Below, one piece after another: positions 23,870 through 31,677 of a stretch of DNA of 32,986 nt. The first letter of the stretch is position 1; every line of letters starts with the position of its first letter. A program made the position numbers and the translations under genes. This stretch comes from Mycobacterium sp. UM_CSW (GTDB lineage: Bacteria > Actinomycetota > Actinomycetes > Mycobacteriales > Mycobacteriaceae), in assembly GCF_000455205.1 (NCBI RefSeq), contig NZ_AUWQ01000021.1, positions 1 to 32,986 on the forward strand. Reading direction: 5' to 3'. A model generated the notes under the pieces. That model saw nothing but the letters and a program-made list of their open reading frames with translations, had not been told where the DNA came from and made no database searches.

Positions 23870-23942
23870 CCCGGTGACGACGCGGGCCGGAAGGCCCGCT
23901 GAGGAGGCGGGCAATCGGGCCTTAGCCCGGTGACGATGCGGG
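23867..23942. repeat. 20-bp direct repeats carrying the stop codons of lpqH and tcrY, with hairpin
   Basis: TAGCCCGGTGACGACGCGGG (23867-23886) and TAGCCCGGTGACGATGCGGG (23923-23942) differ at one base. The first copy supplies the lpqH TAG and the second the tcrY stop (23922-23924 on the minus strand). A hairpin GCGGGCC-GGAA-GGCCCGC is at 23882-23899 and could end transcription. Confidence 0.75.
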
Positions 23943-25439
23943 CGGTTGCCACCCGTTGAGTGGCAACCGCACCGTGAACTCGGTGTGACTGGGTGCGCTA
24001 TCAACCGTGATCGTCCCGTGGTGCGCCTTGACCACCGCGGAGACGATCGCTAATCCGAGCCCGGTGCTGCCGCCTTTGCGCGAGCGCGAGGAATCACCGC
24101 GGGCGAACCGCTCGAACACCTCGGACTGCAGCCCCGCCGGAATGCCCGGGCCGTTGTCGATGACCGACAGCACGGTCTGCGTCGGCTCGGTGCTCAACCG
24201 GGTCGTCACGACGGTGCCGGGTGCGGTGTGGACCCGGGCGTTGGCCAGCAGGTTGGTCAGCACCTGCTGCAGCCGCGCCGCATCGCCGGTGACGACCACC
24301 GGCTCCTCCGGCAGGTCCAGCTCCCACTGGTGATCCGGCCCGGCGACGTGCGCGTCGCTGACGGCATCGACCGCCAGCCGCGACAAATCCACCGGTTGGC
24401 GTTCCAGTGGCCGGCCGGAGTCGAGGCGGGCGAGCAACAGCAGGTCCTCGACGAGGCGCGTGATCCGCTCGGTCTCGGACGCCACCCGGCTCATCGCGTG
24501 TGCGACGGCCTCGCGGTCGTCACCCATGCGCTGGGTGAGCTCGGTGTAGCCGCGGATCGCGGCCAATGGCGTGCGCAGTTCGTGGCTGGCGTCGGCGACG
24601 AACTGGCGTACCCGGGTCTCGCTGGCCTGCCGGGCCGACAGCGCGGCCGCGATGTGGTCGAGCATCCGGTTCAACGCCGACCCGAGCTGACCCACCTCGG
24701 TGGACGGATTCGCGTCGGACTCAGCCACCCGCACCGGCAACTCGACCTCGCCGCGGTCCAACGGCAGTTCGACGACCTCGCTCGCGGTTTGCGCGACGCG
24801 ACGCAGCGGGGCCAGCGCCCGCCGGATGATGACGACGCCGGCAGTGGTCGCGGCGACCAGGGCGATCACCGTGACGATCCCGAGGATGACCAGCATCCGG
24901 ATCATGGTGGCGTCGATGTTCGACATCGACAGGCCGGTGACGATGACGTCCCCGCCGCTGCGGCTCGGGGCGGCGACGACGCGGTATCGACCGAGTCCGT
25001 CCAGTTCGAGCGTCACCGGCTTGCGGCTGCCGGCGATGTGTTCAAGTTGCGTCTGCGCGGCCTGGGTCAACGCGGCCCGCGCGCCGTCGCTGGTCAGGTA
25101 TCCGGCGTCGACGATCTTGCCGTCGGTGATGACCGCGGCGACCATGCCGGCCGGCTGGCCCGGCGCATCGAGGAACCGCGGGCCGGGACCCGGCCTGGGA
25201 TAGAAGTGCGACTCGTGGCGCCAGCCCGGGCGTTTCGGTTCGGGGTACATCAGCGCGGAGCGGTACGAGGTCCCCGCGAGCTGCCCGTCGAGCTGCGCGA
25301 CCAAGTGGTGCAGCAACGCCAGTTCGGTCGCCGCGGTGATGCCGATGCAGACGACGGCGAGCACGACGATCTGGCCGACCAGCAGCCGGAGCCGAAGTGA
25401 CCAGACCCGCCGCGTCCTAGCGGGCCGGCTTGAGGACAT
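23922..25439 (-). CDS. tcrY: Sensor histidine kinase TcrY
   Basis: A 505-residue membrane kinase. TM1 is LLVGQIVVLAVVCIGI (about residues 20-40), followed by a periplasmic sensor region of about 130 residues and TM2 near 180-205 (MLVILGIVTVIALVAATTAGVV). A HAMP linker follows, then the H-box DASHELRTPLAAIRGY with phospho-accepting His286, an N box (LTNLLANARVH), G1 DNGPGIP and G2 GLGLAIV. It phosphorylates TcrX. In M. tuberculosis TcrXY responds to iron limitation. The ATG at 25439 overlaps the tcrX 3' end by 23 bp. It is slightly longer than the M. tuberculosis protein as I recall it (about 475 residues). Confidence 0.93.
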   Translation of the reverse strand: MSSSRPARTRRVWSLRLRLLVGQIVVLAVVCIGITAATELALLHHLVAQLDGQLAGTSYRSALMYPEPKRPGWRHESHFYPRPGPGPRFLDAPGQPAGMVAAVITDGKIVDAGYLTSDGARAALTQAAQTQLEHIAGSRKPVTLELDGLGRYRVVAAPSRSGGDVIVTGLSMSNIDATMIRMLVILGIVTVIALVAATTAGVVIIRRALAPLRRVAQTASEVVELPLDRGEVELPVRVAESDANPSTEVGQLGSALNRMLDHIAAALSARQASETRVRQFVADASHELRTPLAAIRGYTELTQRMGDDREAVAHAMSRVASETERITRLVEDLLLLARLDSGRPLERQPVDLSRLAVDAVSDAHVAGPDHQWELDLPEEPVVVTGDAARLQQVLTNLLANARVHTAPGTVVTTRLSTEPTQTVLSVIDNGPGIPAGLQSEVFERFARGDSSRSRKGGSTGLGLAIVSAVVKAHHGTITVDSAPSHTEFTVRLPLNGWQPPASSPG

Positions 25440-26121
25440 AGCCCGCGCCGCGCAGCGTGTGGATCATGGGTTCACGACCGTTGTCGATCTTCTTGCGCAG
25501 GTAGGAAATGTAGAGCTCGACGATGTTCGACCGCCCGCCGAAGTCGTAACTCCACACCCGGTCCAGGATTTGGGCCTTGCTCAGCACCCGCTTGGAGTTG
25601 CGCATCATGAACCGCAGCAGCTCGAACTCGGTGGAGGTCAACGAGATTGGTTCGCCCGCGCGGGTCACCTCGTGGCTGTCCTCGTCCAGCACCAGGTCCC
25701 CGACCACCAGCTGCGCGCCGCTGTCCACGGTCGTCACTCCGGTGCGACGAAGCAGCGCCCGGAGCCGCAGCACGACCTCTTCGATGCTGAAGGGCTTGGT
25801 CACATAGTCGTCGCCGCCGGCGGTCAGGCCCGCGATGCGGTCCTCGACGGCGTCCTTGGCCGTCAGCAGCAGCACCGGCAGCTGCGGATTGTCCTCGCGC
25901 AGCTTGTGCAGCACGTCCAGGCCGCTCATGTCGGGCAGCATCACGTCGAGCACGACGACGTCGGGTCGCTGGGCCCTGGCCGCGGCGATCGCCGATGCGC
26001 CGTCGCCTGCGGTGGAGATGGTCCAGCCCTCGTATCGCAGCGCCATGGAGACCATTTCGGCCAGCACCGCTTCGTCGTCAACGACGAGGACATTGATCGG
26101 GTTGCCGTCCGCGCGGCACAT
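25417..26121 (-). CDS. tcrX: Response regulator TcrX (OmpR/PhoB type)
   Basis: A 234-residue response regulator. The receiver domain has the acidic pair Asp15-Asp16 (VVDDEAVL), phospho-accepting Asp59 (VVVLDVMLPD), Thr in LLTAKDA and Lys in VTKPFS. The C-terminal winged-helix domain ends with the recognition segment NIVELYISYLRKKID and HTLRGAGYVLKPAR. It controls transcription in response to TcrY. I choose ATG 26121 because it gives the M. tuberculosis length of 234 residues; an in-frame GTG at 26157 would add 12. The gene is preceded by a strong terminator from upstream genes, so it has its own promoter in 26122-26221. Confidence 0.94.
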   Translation of the reverse strand: MCRADGNPINVLVVDDEAVLAEMVSMALRYEGWTISTAGDGASAIAAARAQRPDVVVLDVMLPDMSGLDVLHKLREDNPQLPVLLLTAKDAVEDRIAGLTAGGDDYVTKPFSIEEVVLRLRALLRRTGVTTVDSGAQLVVGDLVLDEDSHEVTRAGEPISLTSTEFELLRFMMRNSKRVLSKAQILDRVWSYDFGGRSNIVELYISYLRKKIDNGREPMIHTLRGAGYVLKPAR

Positions 26122-26217
26122 GACAACCCGCTCTACCGAGGCCCGGGACTGCGTCACAAGTTCCAGTATCCGCGCCGGGCTGAGGCAACGCTATGGCGTT
26201 CCTTTGCGTCACCTGTG

Positions 26218-26252
26218 AAAAGATCGCGTGACTGTCGGGCAGTCACGCGATC
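26218..26252 (-). terminator. Rho-independent terminator upstream of tcrX
   Basis: On the minus strand, perfect 12-bp arms (26241-26252 and 26222-26233) enclose a 7-nt loop and are followed by TTTT (26218-26221). It lies 17 bases beyond the stop of the 51-residue membrane protein gene (26269-26424) and should stop that transcript before tcrX. A true U-tract terminator is unusual in mycobacteria. Confidence 0.85.
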
Positions 26253-26268
26253 CGGTTTCACGGGGTGC

Positions 26269-26424
26269 CTAGTACCAATACCGCCTGCCGGCGACCGGCC
26301 GGCCGACGGAGCCCATGATCCACAGCACCGCGCCGATGACGAGCACGACGATGCCGATCTCCCACAACAGCGGGAGGCTAAACACAAACCCGAGAATGAG
26401 TAGCACTACGCCGAGGATGATCAT
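26269..26424 (-). CDS. Small membrane protein, DUF6131-like
   Basis: A 51-residue protein, too short for ordinary gene lists. It begins MIILGVVLLILGFVF and has two hydrophobic helices: residues 2-20, and 22-38 (from EIGIVVLVIGAVLWIMG). It ends in a basic, aromatic tail, GRPVAGRRYWY. This pattern fits the DUF6131 family of actinobacterial small membrane proteins, whose function is unknown. AAGGAAG lies seven bases before the ATG at 26424, and a strong terminator follows the stop. It may share a transcript with the gene at 26471-26704, whose stop is 46 bases upstream. Confidence 0.87.
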   Translation of the reverse strand: MIILGVVLLILGFVFSLPLLWEIGIVVLVIGAVLWIMGSVGRPVAGRRYWY

Positions 26425-26470
26425 GACAACTTCCTTTTTGTGAGGGGTCTACGTTATTTCGTGGCCGTTT

Positions 26471-26704
26471 CTAGACCACCGCTAGACCACTGGGCATTGA
26501 ACTGGGCTGCGGGACATGGCAATCCTTAACTTTGGGATTGACGCCCGCATAATTCAGGGGACCGGCGATAACCGTCAACGCAATGTTTCCCGCGGTGACA
26601 CAATTCGTTGCGCCGCCCTTGAAGTAGTCGCGCTGAAAAGCCGCGAAGACTCCGATGAGCAACCAGATCAGGACAATCCCGCCGATCACTCCGCGACCAC
26701 CCAT
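26471..26704 (-). CDS. Small conserved mycobacterial membrane protein
   Basis: A 77-residue protein starting MGGRGVIGGIVLIWLLIGVF, with one N-terminal transmembrane helix, a basic/aromatic AAFQRDYFKGG junction and an extracytoplasmic tail. Two Cys residues (TNCVTAG and KDCHVPQ) could form a disulfide outside the membrane. I recall similar short proteins throughout mycobacteria, but no function. I choose ATG 26704 over the in-frame ATG at 26716, because GGAGG lies five bases before 26704. It precedes the DUF6131-like gene on the same strand. Confidence 0.8.
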   Translation of the reverse strand: MGGRGVIGGIVLIWLLIGVFAAFQRDYFKGGATNCVTAGNIALTVIAGPLNYAGVNPKVKDCHVPQPSSMPSGLAVV

Positions 26705-26806
26705 GGTGACCTCCATTGTGTTCGAGAAAAAATCTCGTGGACCTAGCGTTACCCGTTGGACTTGCGTCTAAACGTGGTCCGCGCCGAGGCCTTAACGCGC
26801 CCGTTA

Positions 26807-27217
26807 TCAGGAATGGTCGGCGAGCCAGGCCTCGGCGCGTCGCCTCGAGGCGCGGGAGAGCCACGCGTCCTGAATCAGCTCCGCGAGTTCGGTCCTGGTG
26901 ATCTCGGCCAGTCGGCCGGCCCGCACCAGCACCGAGGGATGCCCGTCGAAATGGCTTGTGGTGAAGAACGGCGACGCGGGATCCTGGACGAGCGCGAGCT
27001 TGTCGCTCTCCGACTCCACCCACAGCATGATCACGTCGGCGTAGCGTTCACCGGTGTCCGGATCCGTCGCGTCGGGCTGTGGGGTGCGGAAGAACACGAA
27101 CGACTTCCCGCCGACCTGATAGATCGGGTTGCCCTTCGGGCCCTCCAAGCGCTTGACGTGTGGCATCGACATGGCGATCCGATGCACGTCACTGACCCGG
27201 GCCGGCCGCTCAGCCAT
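26807..27217 (-). CDS. MmcQ/YjbR family DNA-binding-like protein
   Basis: A 136-residue protein of the MmcQ/YjbR (PF04237) alpha/beta fold, related in shape to double-wing DNA-binding proteins. Landmarks are VHRIAMSMPHVKR, GKSFVFFRT, DVIMLWVESESDKLALV and the family-typical PSPFFTTSHFDGHPSVLVR region. It ends with a helical EITRTELAELIQDAWLSRA segment. The biochemical role of the family is uncertain; nucleic-acid binding is assumed from fold only. The ATG is at 27217. The reading frame stays open far upstream to 28675, but this is the antisense of the next genes and is not coding. Confidence 0.88.
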   Translation of the reverse strand: MAERPARVSDVHRIAMSMPHVKRLEGPKGNPIYQVGGKSFVFFRTPQPDATDPDTGERYADVIMLWVESESDKLALVQDPASPFFTTSHFDGHPSVLVRAGRLAEITRTELAELIQDAWLSRASRRRAEAWLADHS

Positions 27218-27316
27218 AACCGCGAGATTACCGCGGTCGGTAGCATGGCGAGTGGGGTTGCGGTGAAGGGGGATTGAGATGGATCGCGCTCGGCTGAGCT
27301 CTCGAGGCGATGCGCC

Positions 27317-28153
27317 GTGACCGACACCCTGTTCGCCGACGTCTCGGAATTCCAAGTGCCCGTGGACGATTCCTATCCGTACCCGGTGCTTTCCATCCGC
27401 GTGTGCGACGGCACGTATCGAGATCACAACTTCGCGGCGAATTACGCGTGGATGCGCGCGGCTCTGGACAGCGGGCGCCTGACCTTCGGGATCGTCTACA
27501 CCTATGTGCGGCCGAACTGGTTGGACAATGCCAACACCGTGCGCTCCATGATCGATGCCGCGGGCGGATTGCACCCGCGGGTCGCGCTGATGCTCGACGT
27601 GGAGGCCGGCGGCAACCCACCCGGTGACGGCTCGAGCTGGATCAACAGCCTGTACTGGAACCTGGCCGACTACGCCGGGTCCCCGGCGCGAATCATCGGC
27701 TACGCCAACGCCTATGACTTCTACAACATGTGGCGCACGCGGCCCCCGGGCGTACGCGTCATCGCGGCCGGCTACGGGTCCGACCCGGACCTTCCGGGTC
27801 AAGTCGCGCACCAGTACACCGACGGCACGGGCTACAGCCCCAACCTGCCGCAGGGGTGCCCACCGTTCGGCCATTGCGACATGAATTCCGCCGACGGGCT
27901 GACACCGCAGGATTTCGCCGCCGCGTGCGGCATCAGTACGAACGGAGGATGGTTGATGGCGCTCACCGACGACGAACAAGCCGAACTGCTGAGCAAGGTT
28001 CGCGACATCTGGGACCAGCTGCGAGGGCCCGGCGGCGCGGGCTGGCCGCAACTCGGTCAGAACAGCGAAGGTCAGGACCTGACGCCCGTCGACGCGATCG
28101 CGGCGATCAAGCGCGACGTGGAAAGCTCGGCGGGCGTGCAGGCTTCGCAATAG
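27317..28153 (+). CDS. GH25-like muramidase, phage-endolysin type, no signal peptide
   Basis: A 278-residue protein with the GH25 lysozyme pattern: DVSEFQ near the N-terminus (Asp8), catalytic pair Asp94 and Glu96 in LMLDVE, and the late HQYTDGTG motif. Such enzymes cut the MurNAc-GlcNAc bond of peptidoglycan. After about residue 210 a short helical tail (DDEQAELLSKVRDIWDQL, GWPQLGQNSEGQ) resembles the C-terminal ends of mycobacteriophage lysins. There is no signal peptide or membrane helix, so release would need a holin, another secretion route or lysis. The start is GTG 27317, about 100 bases from the divergent YjbR gene. No other phage genes are present. Confidence 0.78.
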   Translation: MTDTLFADVSEFQVPVDDSYPYPVLSIRVCDGTYRDHNFAANYAWMRAALDSGRLTFGIVYTYVRPNWLDNANTVRSMIDAAGGLHPRVALMLDVEAGGNPPGDGSSWINSLYWNLADYAGSPARIIGYANAYDFYNMWRTRPPGVRVIAAGYGSDPDLPGQVAHQYTDGTGYSPNLPQGCPPFGHCDMNSADGLTPQDFAAACGISTNGGWLMALTDDEQAELLSKVRDIWDQLRGPGGAGWPQLGQNSEGQDLTPVDAIAAIKRDVESSAGVQASQ

Positions 28154-28255
28154 CCGCCCCTCGCTGCACGGCGCTTCCGAGTAACCCGAGGTCCTATCCC
28201 ACGGAGAGTCGTTCCCATCCAAGGGTGCGCACCGACCAGGAGGGTTACCACCGTT

Positions 28256-28645
28256 ATGCGCCAGCCTCATCGCTCGCTCGCTGCGCTGCCGGCCGTCGCC
28301 GCGACGGCTGCGGCCGTCGCGTTGGCCTCCGGCTGCTCCCACTCCGATTCGACGGCCCAACGCCCACCGTCGAGCACCGTCGGTTCGGACGCCACCACGA
28401 GTCAGCCCTTGCCTGACGCCGGCGAGGAAGTCCTGTTCGAGCGCAACATCAAACCGCTCTTCCGGGCGGACGACCGCGACTCGATGAAGTGGGCGTTCGA
28501 CCTGTGGTCCTATAACGACGTCAAGGCTCACGCGGCGGCCATCGTCCAACGCCTTCGCGATGGCTCGATGCCATGCGACGGGGCCTGGCCGGCCCAAAAA
28601 GTCGACGTCTTTCAGCGCTGGATCGACTCCGGCATGTCCCCCTAG
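28256..28645 (+). CDS. Small lipoprotein of unknown function
   Basis: A 129-residue precursor with a signal peptide and lipobox LASGC (Cys27). After a Ser/Thr/Pro linker the mature domain has FERNIKPLFRADDRDSM, KWAFDLWSYNDVKAHA, RLRDGSMPCDGAWP and VFQRWIDSGM. This order (IKPLF, DxWxY, G-MPC-G-WP, FxxWIxxGM) resembles the cytochrome-c-like domains of planctomycete-type and related secreted proteins, but the haem CXXCH motif is absent. Function unknown. An AGGAGGG site lies 11 bases before the ATG at 28256. It is 102 bases downstream of the GH25-like gene and converges with the methyltransferase. Confidence 0.8.
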   Translation: MRQPHRSLAALPAVAATAAAVALASGCSHSDSTAQRPPSSTVGSDATTSQPLPDAGEEVLFERNIKPLFRADDRDSMKWAFDLWSYNDVKAHAAAIVQRLRDGSMPCDGAWPAQKVDVFQRWIDSGMSP

Positions 28646-28686
28646 CAGTTGACCATGAAAGCCGTTGGCGCTCAACGGGATCGCGG

Positions 28687-29631
28687 TCAGCCCGCTCGCC
28701 GCTGCGCGGACACGTAGAGGGTGGGCGGCATAACGTTCCCCCCGTCCTGCGGAATGGTGCGGCCGTAGCGGGCCATCAGCTCCGCGAAGGTCGCCGTGGA
28801 CACGTCCCAGCCGTGCTCGCGCAGCCAGCCGTCGACGGGCGTGCGCTCCTCGGGGTACCAGAGGTCGTCGAAGTCGGTGATCTCGGTGTCGACCAGCCTG
28901 GCCGCCGCGGCCCGCATCCGCTGCATGTCCTCGCGCTGTCGCCGAACGAGCTCAGGGTCGGTGAAGCCCTCGCCGGGGACGTTGGAGGCGAGCCAACTAC
29001 CCTGCGCGCTGAGCGCATGGATGCGCTCGAACAGCAGGTCCTGGGCCTGCGCCGGCAGATAACGGACCAGGCCCTCGGCCGACCACACCGCCGGGCGCGA
29101 CGCGTCGAACCCGGCTTCCTGCAACGCCTTTGGCCAGTCCTGACGCAGATCGATCGCCACGTTCACCAGTCGCGCATTCGGTTGCGCGCCGTGCTCACGC
29201 AACGTGTTGGACTTGAACTCCAGCACCTTGGGCTGGTCCAGCTCGTACACGACAGTGCCGTCGGGCCAGGGCAGCCGCCAGGTGCGCGCGTCCAGGCCGG
29301 CAGCCAGGATCACCACCTGGCGAACGCCGGCGTCGGCCGCGCCCATGAAGAACTCGTCGAAAAACGCTGTGCGCGTGGCCATGAAGTCGATCATCAGCTG
29401 AATCCGCGACCGCACCTCCGGTTCGAGCTCAACCGCCTTGGCGAGCCGCTCGGGGTCGGCGTAGATGCTCCACATCCCCTCGCCCGCCGCATCGACGAAC
29501 ACCCGCGCGAACGGGTCCTTGATGAGGGGGTTCTCGCTCTCGGTCTCGGCGGCACGCGCCGCCGCGACGCCCAGCGCGGTGGCTCCCACGCTTTGGGTGA
29601 TGTCCCAGGAATCGTTGTCGGTACGCGGCAT
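28687..29631 (-). CDS. SAM-dependent methyltransferase, TIGR00027/LCM family (Rv3767c-like)
   Basis: A 314-residue methyltransferase of the mycobacterial leucine-carboxyl-methyltransferase-like family. Landmarks are the N-terminal [38 protein letters not shown], motif [31 protein letters not shown] and [21 protein letters not shown]. The family is highly expanded in mycobacteria; substrates are mostly unknown, with small molecules or polyketide-linked lipids suggested. ATG 29631 is chosen over an in-frame ATG at 29655 because AAGGGA lies nine bases upstream and the length then equals that of Rv3767c as I recall it. It is divergent from the NTF2-like gene. Confidence 0.93.
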   Translation of the reverse strand: MPRTDNDSWDITQSVGATALGVAAARAAETESENPLIKDPFARVFVDAAGEGMWSIYADPERLAKAVELEPEVRSRIQLMIDFMATRTAFFDEFFMGAADAGVRQVVILAAGLDARTWRLPWPDGTVVYELDQPKVLEFKSNTLREHGAQPNARLVNVAIDLRQDWPKALQEAGFDASRPAVWSAEGLVRYLPAQAQDLLFERIHALSAQGSWLASNVPGEGFTDPELVRRQREDMQRMRAAAARLVDTEITDFDDLWYPEERTPVDGWLREHGWDVSTATFAELMARYGRTIPQDGGNVMPPTLYVSAQRRAG

Positions 29632-29734
29632 CGCGGTTTCCCTTCCCAGCCTCAAGTTCGTTAGTTGCCCACACTATTGTTCCAGGACTCCGGCCCCGCC
29701 GGCAGCCCACCGCCGGTGACCTACGCTTCTTCCC

Positions 29735-30082
29735 ATGACGCGTACGCCGCAGGAGATATTTGCCCACCACGGGCAGGCGCTCGGCGCAGGCGACCTGGAC
29801 GGGATCGTCGCCGACTACACCGAGGATTCCGTGGTCATCACCCCGCCCGGCGTCGCGCGCGGCCGGGATGGGATTCGCGGTGTCTTCGCAAAATTGCTCG
29901 ACGACCTGCCCGATGCGGCATGGGATCTCAAGAACCAGGTCTTCGAGGGCGACGTGCTGTTCCTGGAGTGGGCGGCCGATTCACCGCTCAACCGGGTCGA
30001 CGACGGCGTCGATACGTTCGTGTTTCGCGACGGCATGATCTGGGCGCAGACCATTCGCTACACCCCGCGGCCCAAGGGCTGA
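29735..30082 (+). CDS. NTF2-like/SnoaL-like protein
   Basis: A 115-residue single-domain alpha+beta barrel of the nuclear-transport-factor-2-like superfamily. It opens with MTRTPQEIFAHHGQALGAGDLDGIVADYTEDSVVI (landmark, first third), the common family start of helix, DLD turn and DYxxDxV strand, and ends with the strand FVFRDGMIWAQTIRY. Members act as isomerases, cyclases, hydrolases or binding proteins. The ATG at 29735 is 103 bases from the divergent methyltransferase. Two bases separate its TGA from the GTG of the phosphotransferase, so the two are co-transcribed. It resembles Rv3768 in position and length. Confidence 0.87.
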   Translation: MTRTPQEIFAHHGQALGAGDLDGIVADYTEDSVVITPPGVARGRDGIRGVFAKLLDDLPDAAWDLKNQVFEGDVLFLEWAADSPLNRVDDGVDTFVFRDGMIWAQTIRYTPRPKG

Positions 30083-30084
30083 AC

Positions 30085-31119
30085 GTGGAGCCCGTCAACC
30101 TCGAGGCAGTAGCGGAATGGATGTCCGGGCAGGGGCTCGGTGAGGGTCCGCTGGAGGACGTCGCCACCGTCACCGGGGGCACCCAGAACGTCATGCTGCG
30201 ATTCACCCGGGCCGGGCGCCCGTACGTGTTGCGGCGCGGACCGCGGCATCTGCGCCCGCGCAGCAACAGCGTGATCCTGCGCGAGACGAAAGTCCTTGCG
30301 GCGCTGGCCGGTTCCGATGTGCCGCATCCGCACCTGATCGCCACCTGCGACGACACCAGCGTGCTGGGCGACGCCGTCTTCTACCTGATGGAGCCGGTCG
30401 ACGGGTTCAACGCCGGCGAGGGCCTACCGCCTTTGCACGCGGGCGACGCCAGCGTTCGGTTCGGGATGGGCCTGTCGATGGCCGACGCGCTGGCGAGGCT
30501 CGGCGCCGTCGACCACGTGGCCGTCGGGCTCGCCGACTTCGGCAAGCCGGACGGGTTCCTGGAGCGGCAGGTGCCGCGCTGGCTTTCCGAGTTGAACTCT
30601 TACAGCGAGTACGACGGCTACCCCGGGCCCGACATCCCGGGGATCGAGGAAGTCTCGGCCTGGCTGGAGCGCCGGCGACCGAAGACCTGGACCCCCGGCA
30701 TCATGCACGGCGACTACCACGCCGCCAACGTGATGTTTTCCCGCACCGGGCCCGAGGTGGTCGCCATCGTCGACTGGGAGATGTGCACGATCGGTGACCC
30801 GCTGCTGGACCTGGGCTGGCTGCTGGCGACCTGGCGCCAGCCCGACGGCTCCAGCGTGTTCAGCCACGCCCTCGGCGGCCAGGACGGGCTGGCCAGCACC
30901 GACGACCTTTTCCAGCGGTACGCCGCCAACACCACCCGCGACCTGTCGAATATCACCTGGTACACCGTGCTGGCCTGCTTCAAGCTCGGCATCGTGATCG
31001 AGGGGACGCTGGCCCGGGCCTGCGCGGGCAAGGCCGAAAAAGCGGTCGGCGATCAGCTGCACGCCGCCACGGTGCACCTGTTCGAGCGGGCGCTGACGCT
31101 TATCGGCGACCAATCCTGA
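30085..31119 (+). CDS. Phosphotransferase family protein (APH/ACAD10-kinase-like)
   Basis: The third kinase-like protein of this window, 344 residues, GTG start at 30085. It has a GGTQNVMLRF glycine-rich loop, LRRGPRHLRP, the Brenner motif IMHGDYHAAN with catalytic Asp, and VDWEMCTIGDPLLDLGW for metal binding. It is most like the protein at 16603-17634 in its motifs (GGxQN, IMHGDY-AN, VDWEM-T-GDPLLDL). A hydroxyacyl-CoA or other alcohol substrate is suggested by relatives; no acyl-CoA dehydrogenase is adjacent here. It follows the NTF2-like gene after two bases, and the next gene begins 19 bases after its stop. Confidence 0.88.
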   Translation: MEPVNLEAVAEWMSGQGLGEGPLEDVATVTGGTQNVMLRFTRAGRPYVLRRGPRHLRPRSNSVILRETKVLAALAGSDVPHPHLIATCDDTSVLGDAVFYLMEPVDGFNAGEGLPPLHAGDASVRFGMGLSMADALARLGAVDHVAVGLADFGKPDGFLERQVPRWLSELNSYSEYDGYPGPDIPGIEEVSAWLERRRPKTWTPGIMHGDYHAANVMFSRTGPEVVAIVDWEMCTIGDPLLDLGWLLATWRQPDGSSVFSHALGGQDGLASTDDLFQRYAANTTRDLSNITWYTVLACFKLGIVIEGTLARACAGKAEKAVGDQLHAATVHLFERALTLIGDQS

Positions 31120-31138
31120 CCCACTAACATCTCCCTTC

Positions 31139-31639
31139 GTGCCGCCCTACCCCGAGAACCCCGACTTCTACTCCGAGCCGACGCAGGCCGCCTACGGCGG
31201 CTATTACGACGAACCCGCCGCTCAGCCGCCCGAGCCGCCGACTCCCTGGTACCGCCGCCCGGCGGCGCTGGTCGGAGCCGGTGCTCTCGGGGTGATCGTG
31301 CTCGGCCTCGCGGCGTACGCGGTGGTCAAGCTGGTGGCCGGTTCGCCGTCGCCGGCCCCGACCACCACTACGACGACACCGGCTCCGACCACCACCGCTT
31401 CGGCGGCGACCACCACGACGGAGCCGCCGCACCACCACGGCGGCGGCGGTGGCGCGCCGACCCAGACCGTCACCGAGACCGCCCCGCCGGCGAGCACCGA
31501 CACGGGAACCCCAAGCACCGACACTCCGACGACGACGGTTCCGCCGACCACGGTCACCGTTTCGCCGAGCACCGAAACCAGCACGGTGACCCAGACCGTG
31601 ACCATCCCGCCGCGTCGGCCGTTTCAACCGCGCCCATAA
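31139..31639 (+). CDS. Single-pass membrane protein with long Thr/Pro-rich extracytoplasmic tail
   Basis: A 166-residue protein with GTG start at 31139. A Tyr/Pro-rich cytosolic segment (PPYPENPDFYSEPTQAAYGGYY) precedes one transmembrane helix (AALVGAGALGVIVLGLAAYAVV, about 42-63). The remaining 100 residues are Thr/Pro/Ser-rich low complexity with TTTTTT, a HHHGGGGG stretch and repeated VTxT units, ending PRRPFQPRP. This tail could be glycosylated and cross the cell envelope; no enzymatic domain is seen. It could belong to the operon of the NTF2-like and phosphotransferase genes. Confidence 0.7.
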   Translation: MPPYPENPDFYSEPTQAAYGGYYDEPAAQPPEPPTPWYRRPAALVGAGALGVIVLGLAAYAVVKLVAGSPSPAPTTTTTTPAPTTTASAATTTTEPPHHHGGGGGAPTQTVTETAPPASTDTGTPSTDTPTTTVPPTTVTVSPSTETSTVTQTVTIPPRRPFQPRP

Positions 31640-31677
31640 CCGGGACACGTTGGGGGCCACGGGGCTAGCCTCCATGC

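Noticed and set aside
27218-28675. Upstream extension of the YjbR-like frame to give 622 residues
   Set aside because: Family similarity begins at ATG 27217; the extension is antisense to the GH25-like and lipoprotein genes.
31360-31620. ACC/ACG-rich run considered as a tandem DNA repeat or CRISPR-like array
   Set aside because: Units are irregular and fit in-frame Thr/Pro codons of a membrane-anchored protein; no conserved repeat-spacer spacing.
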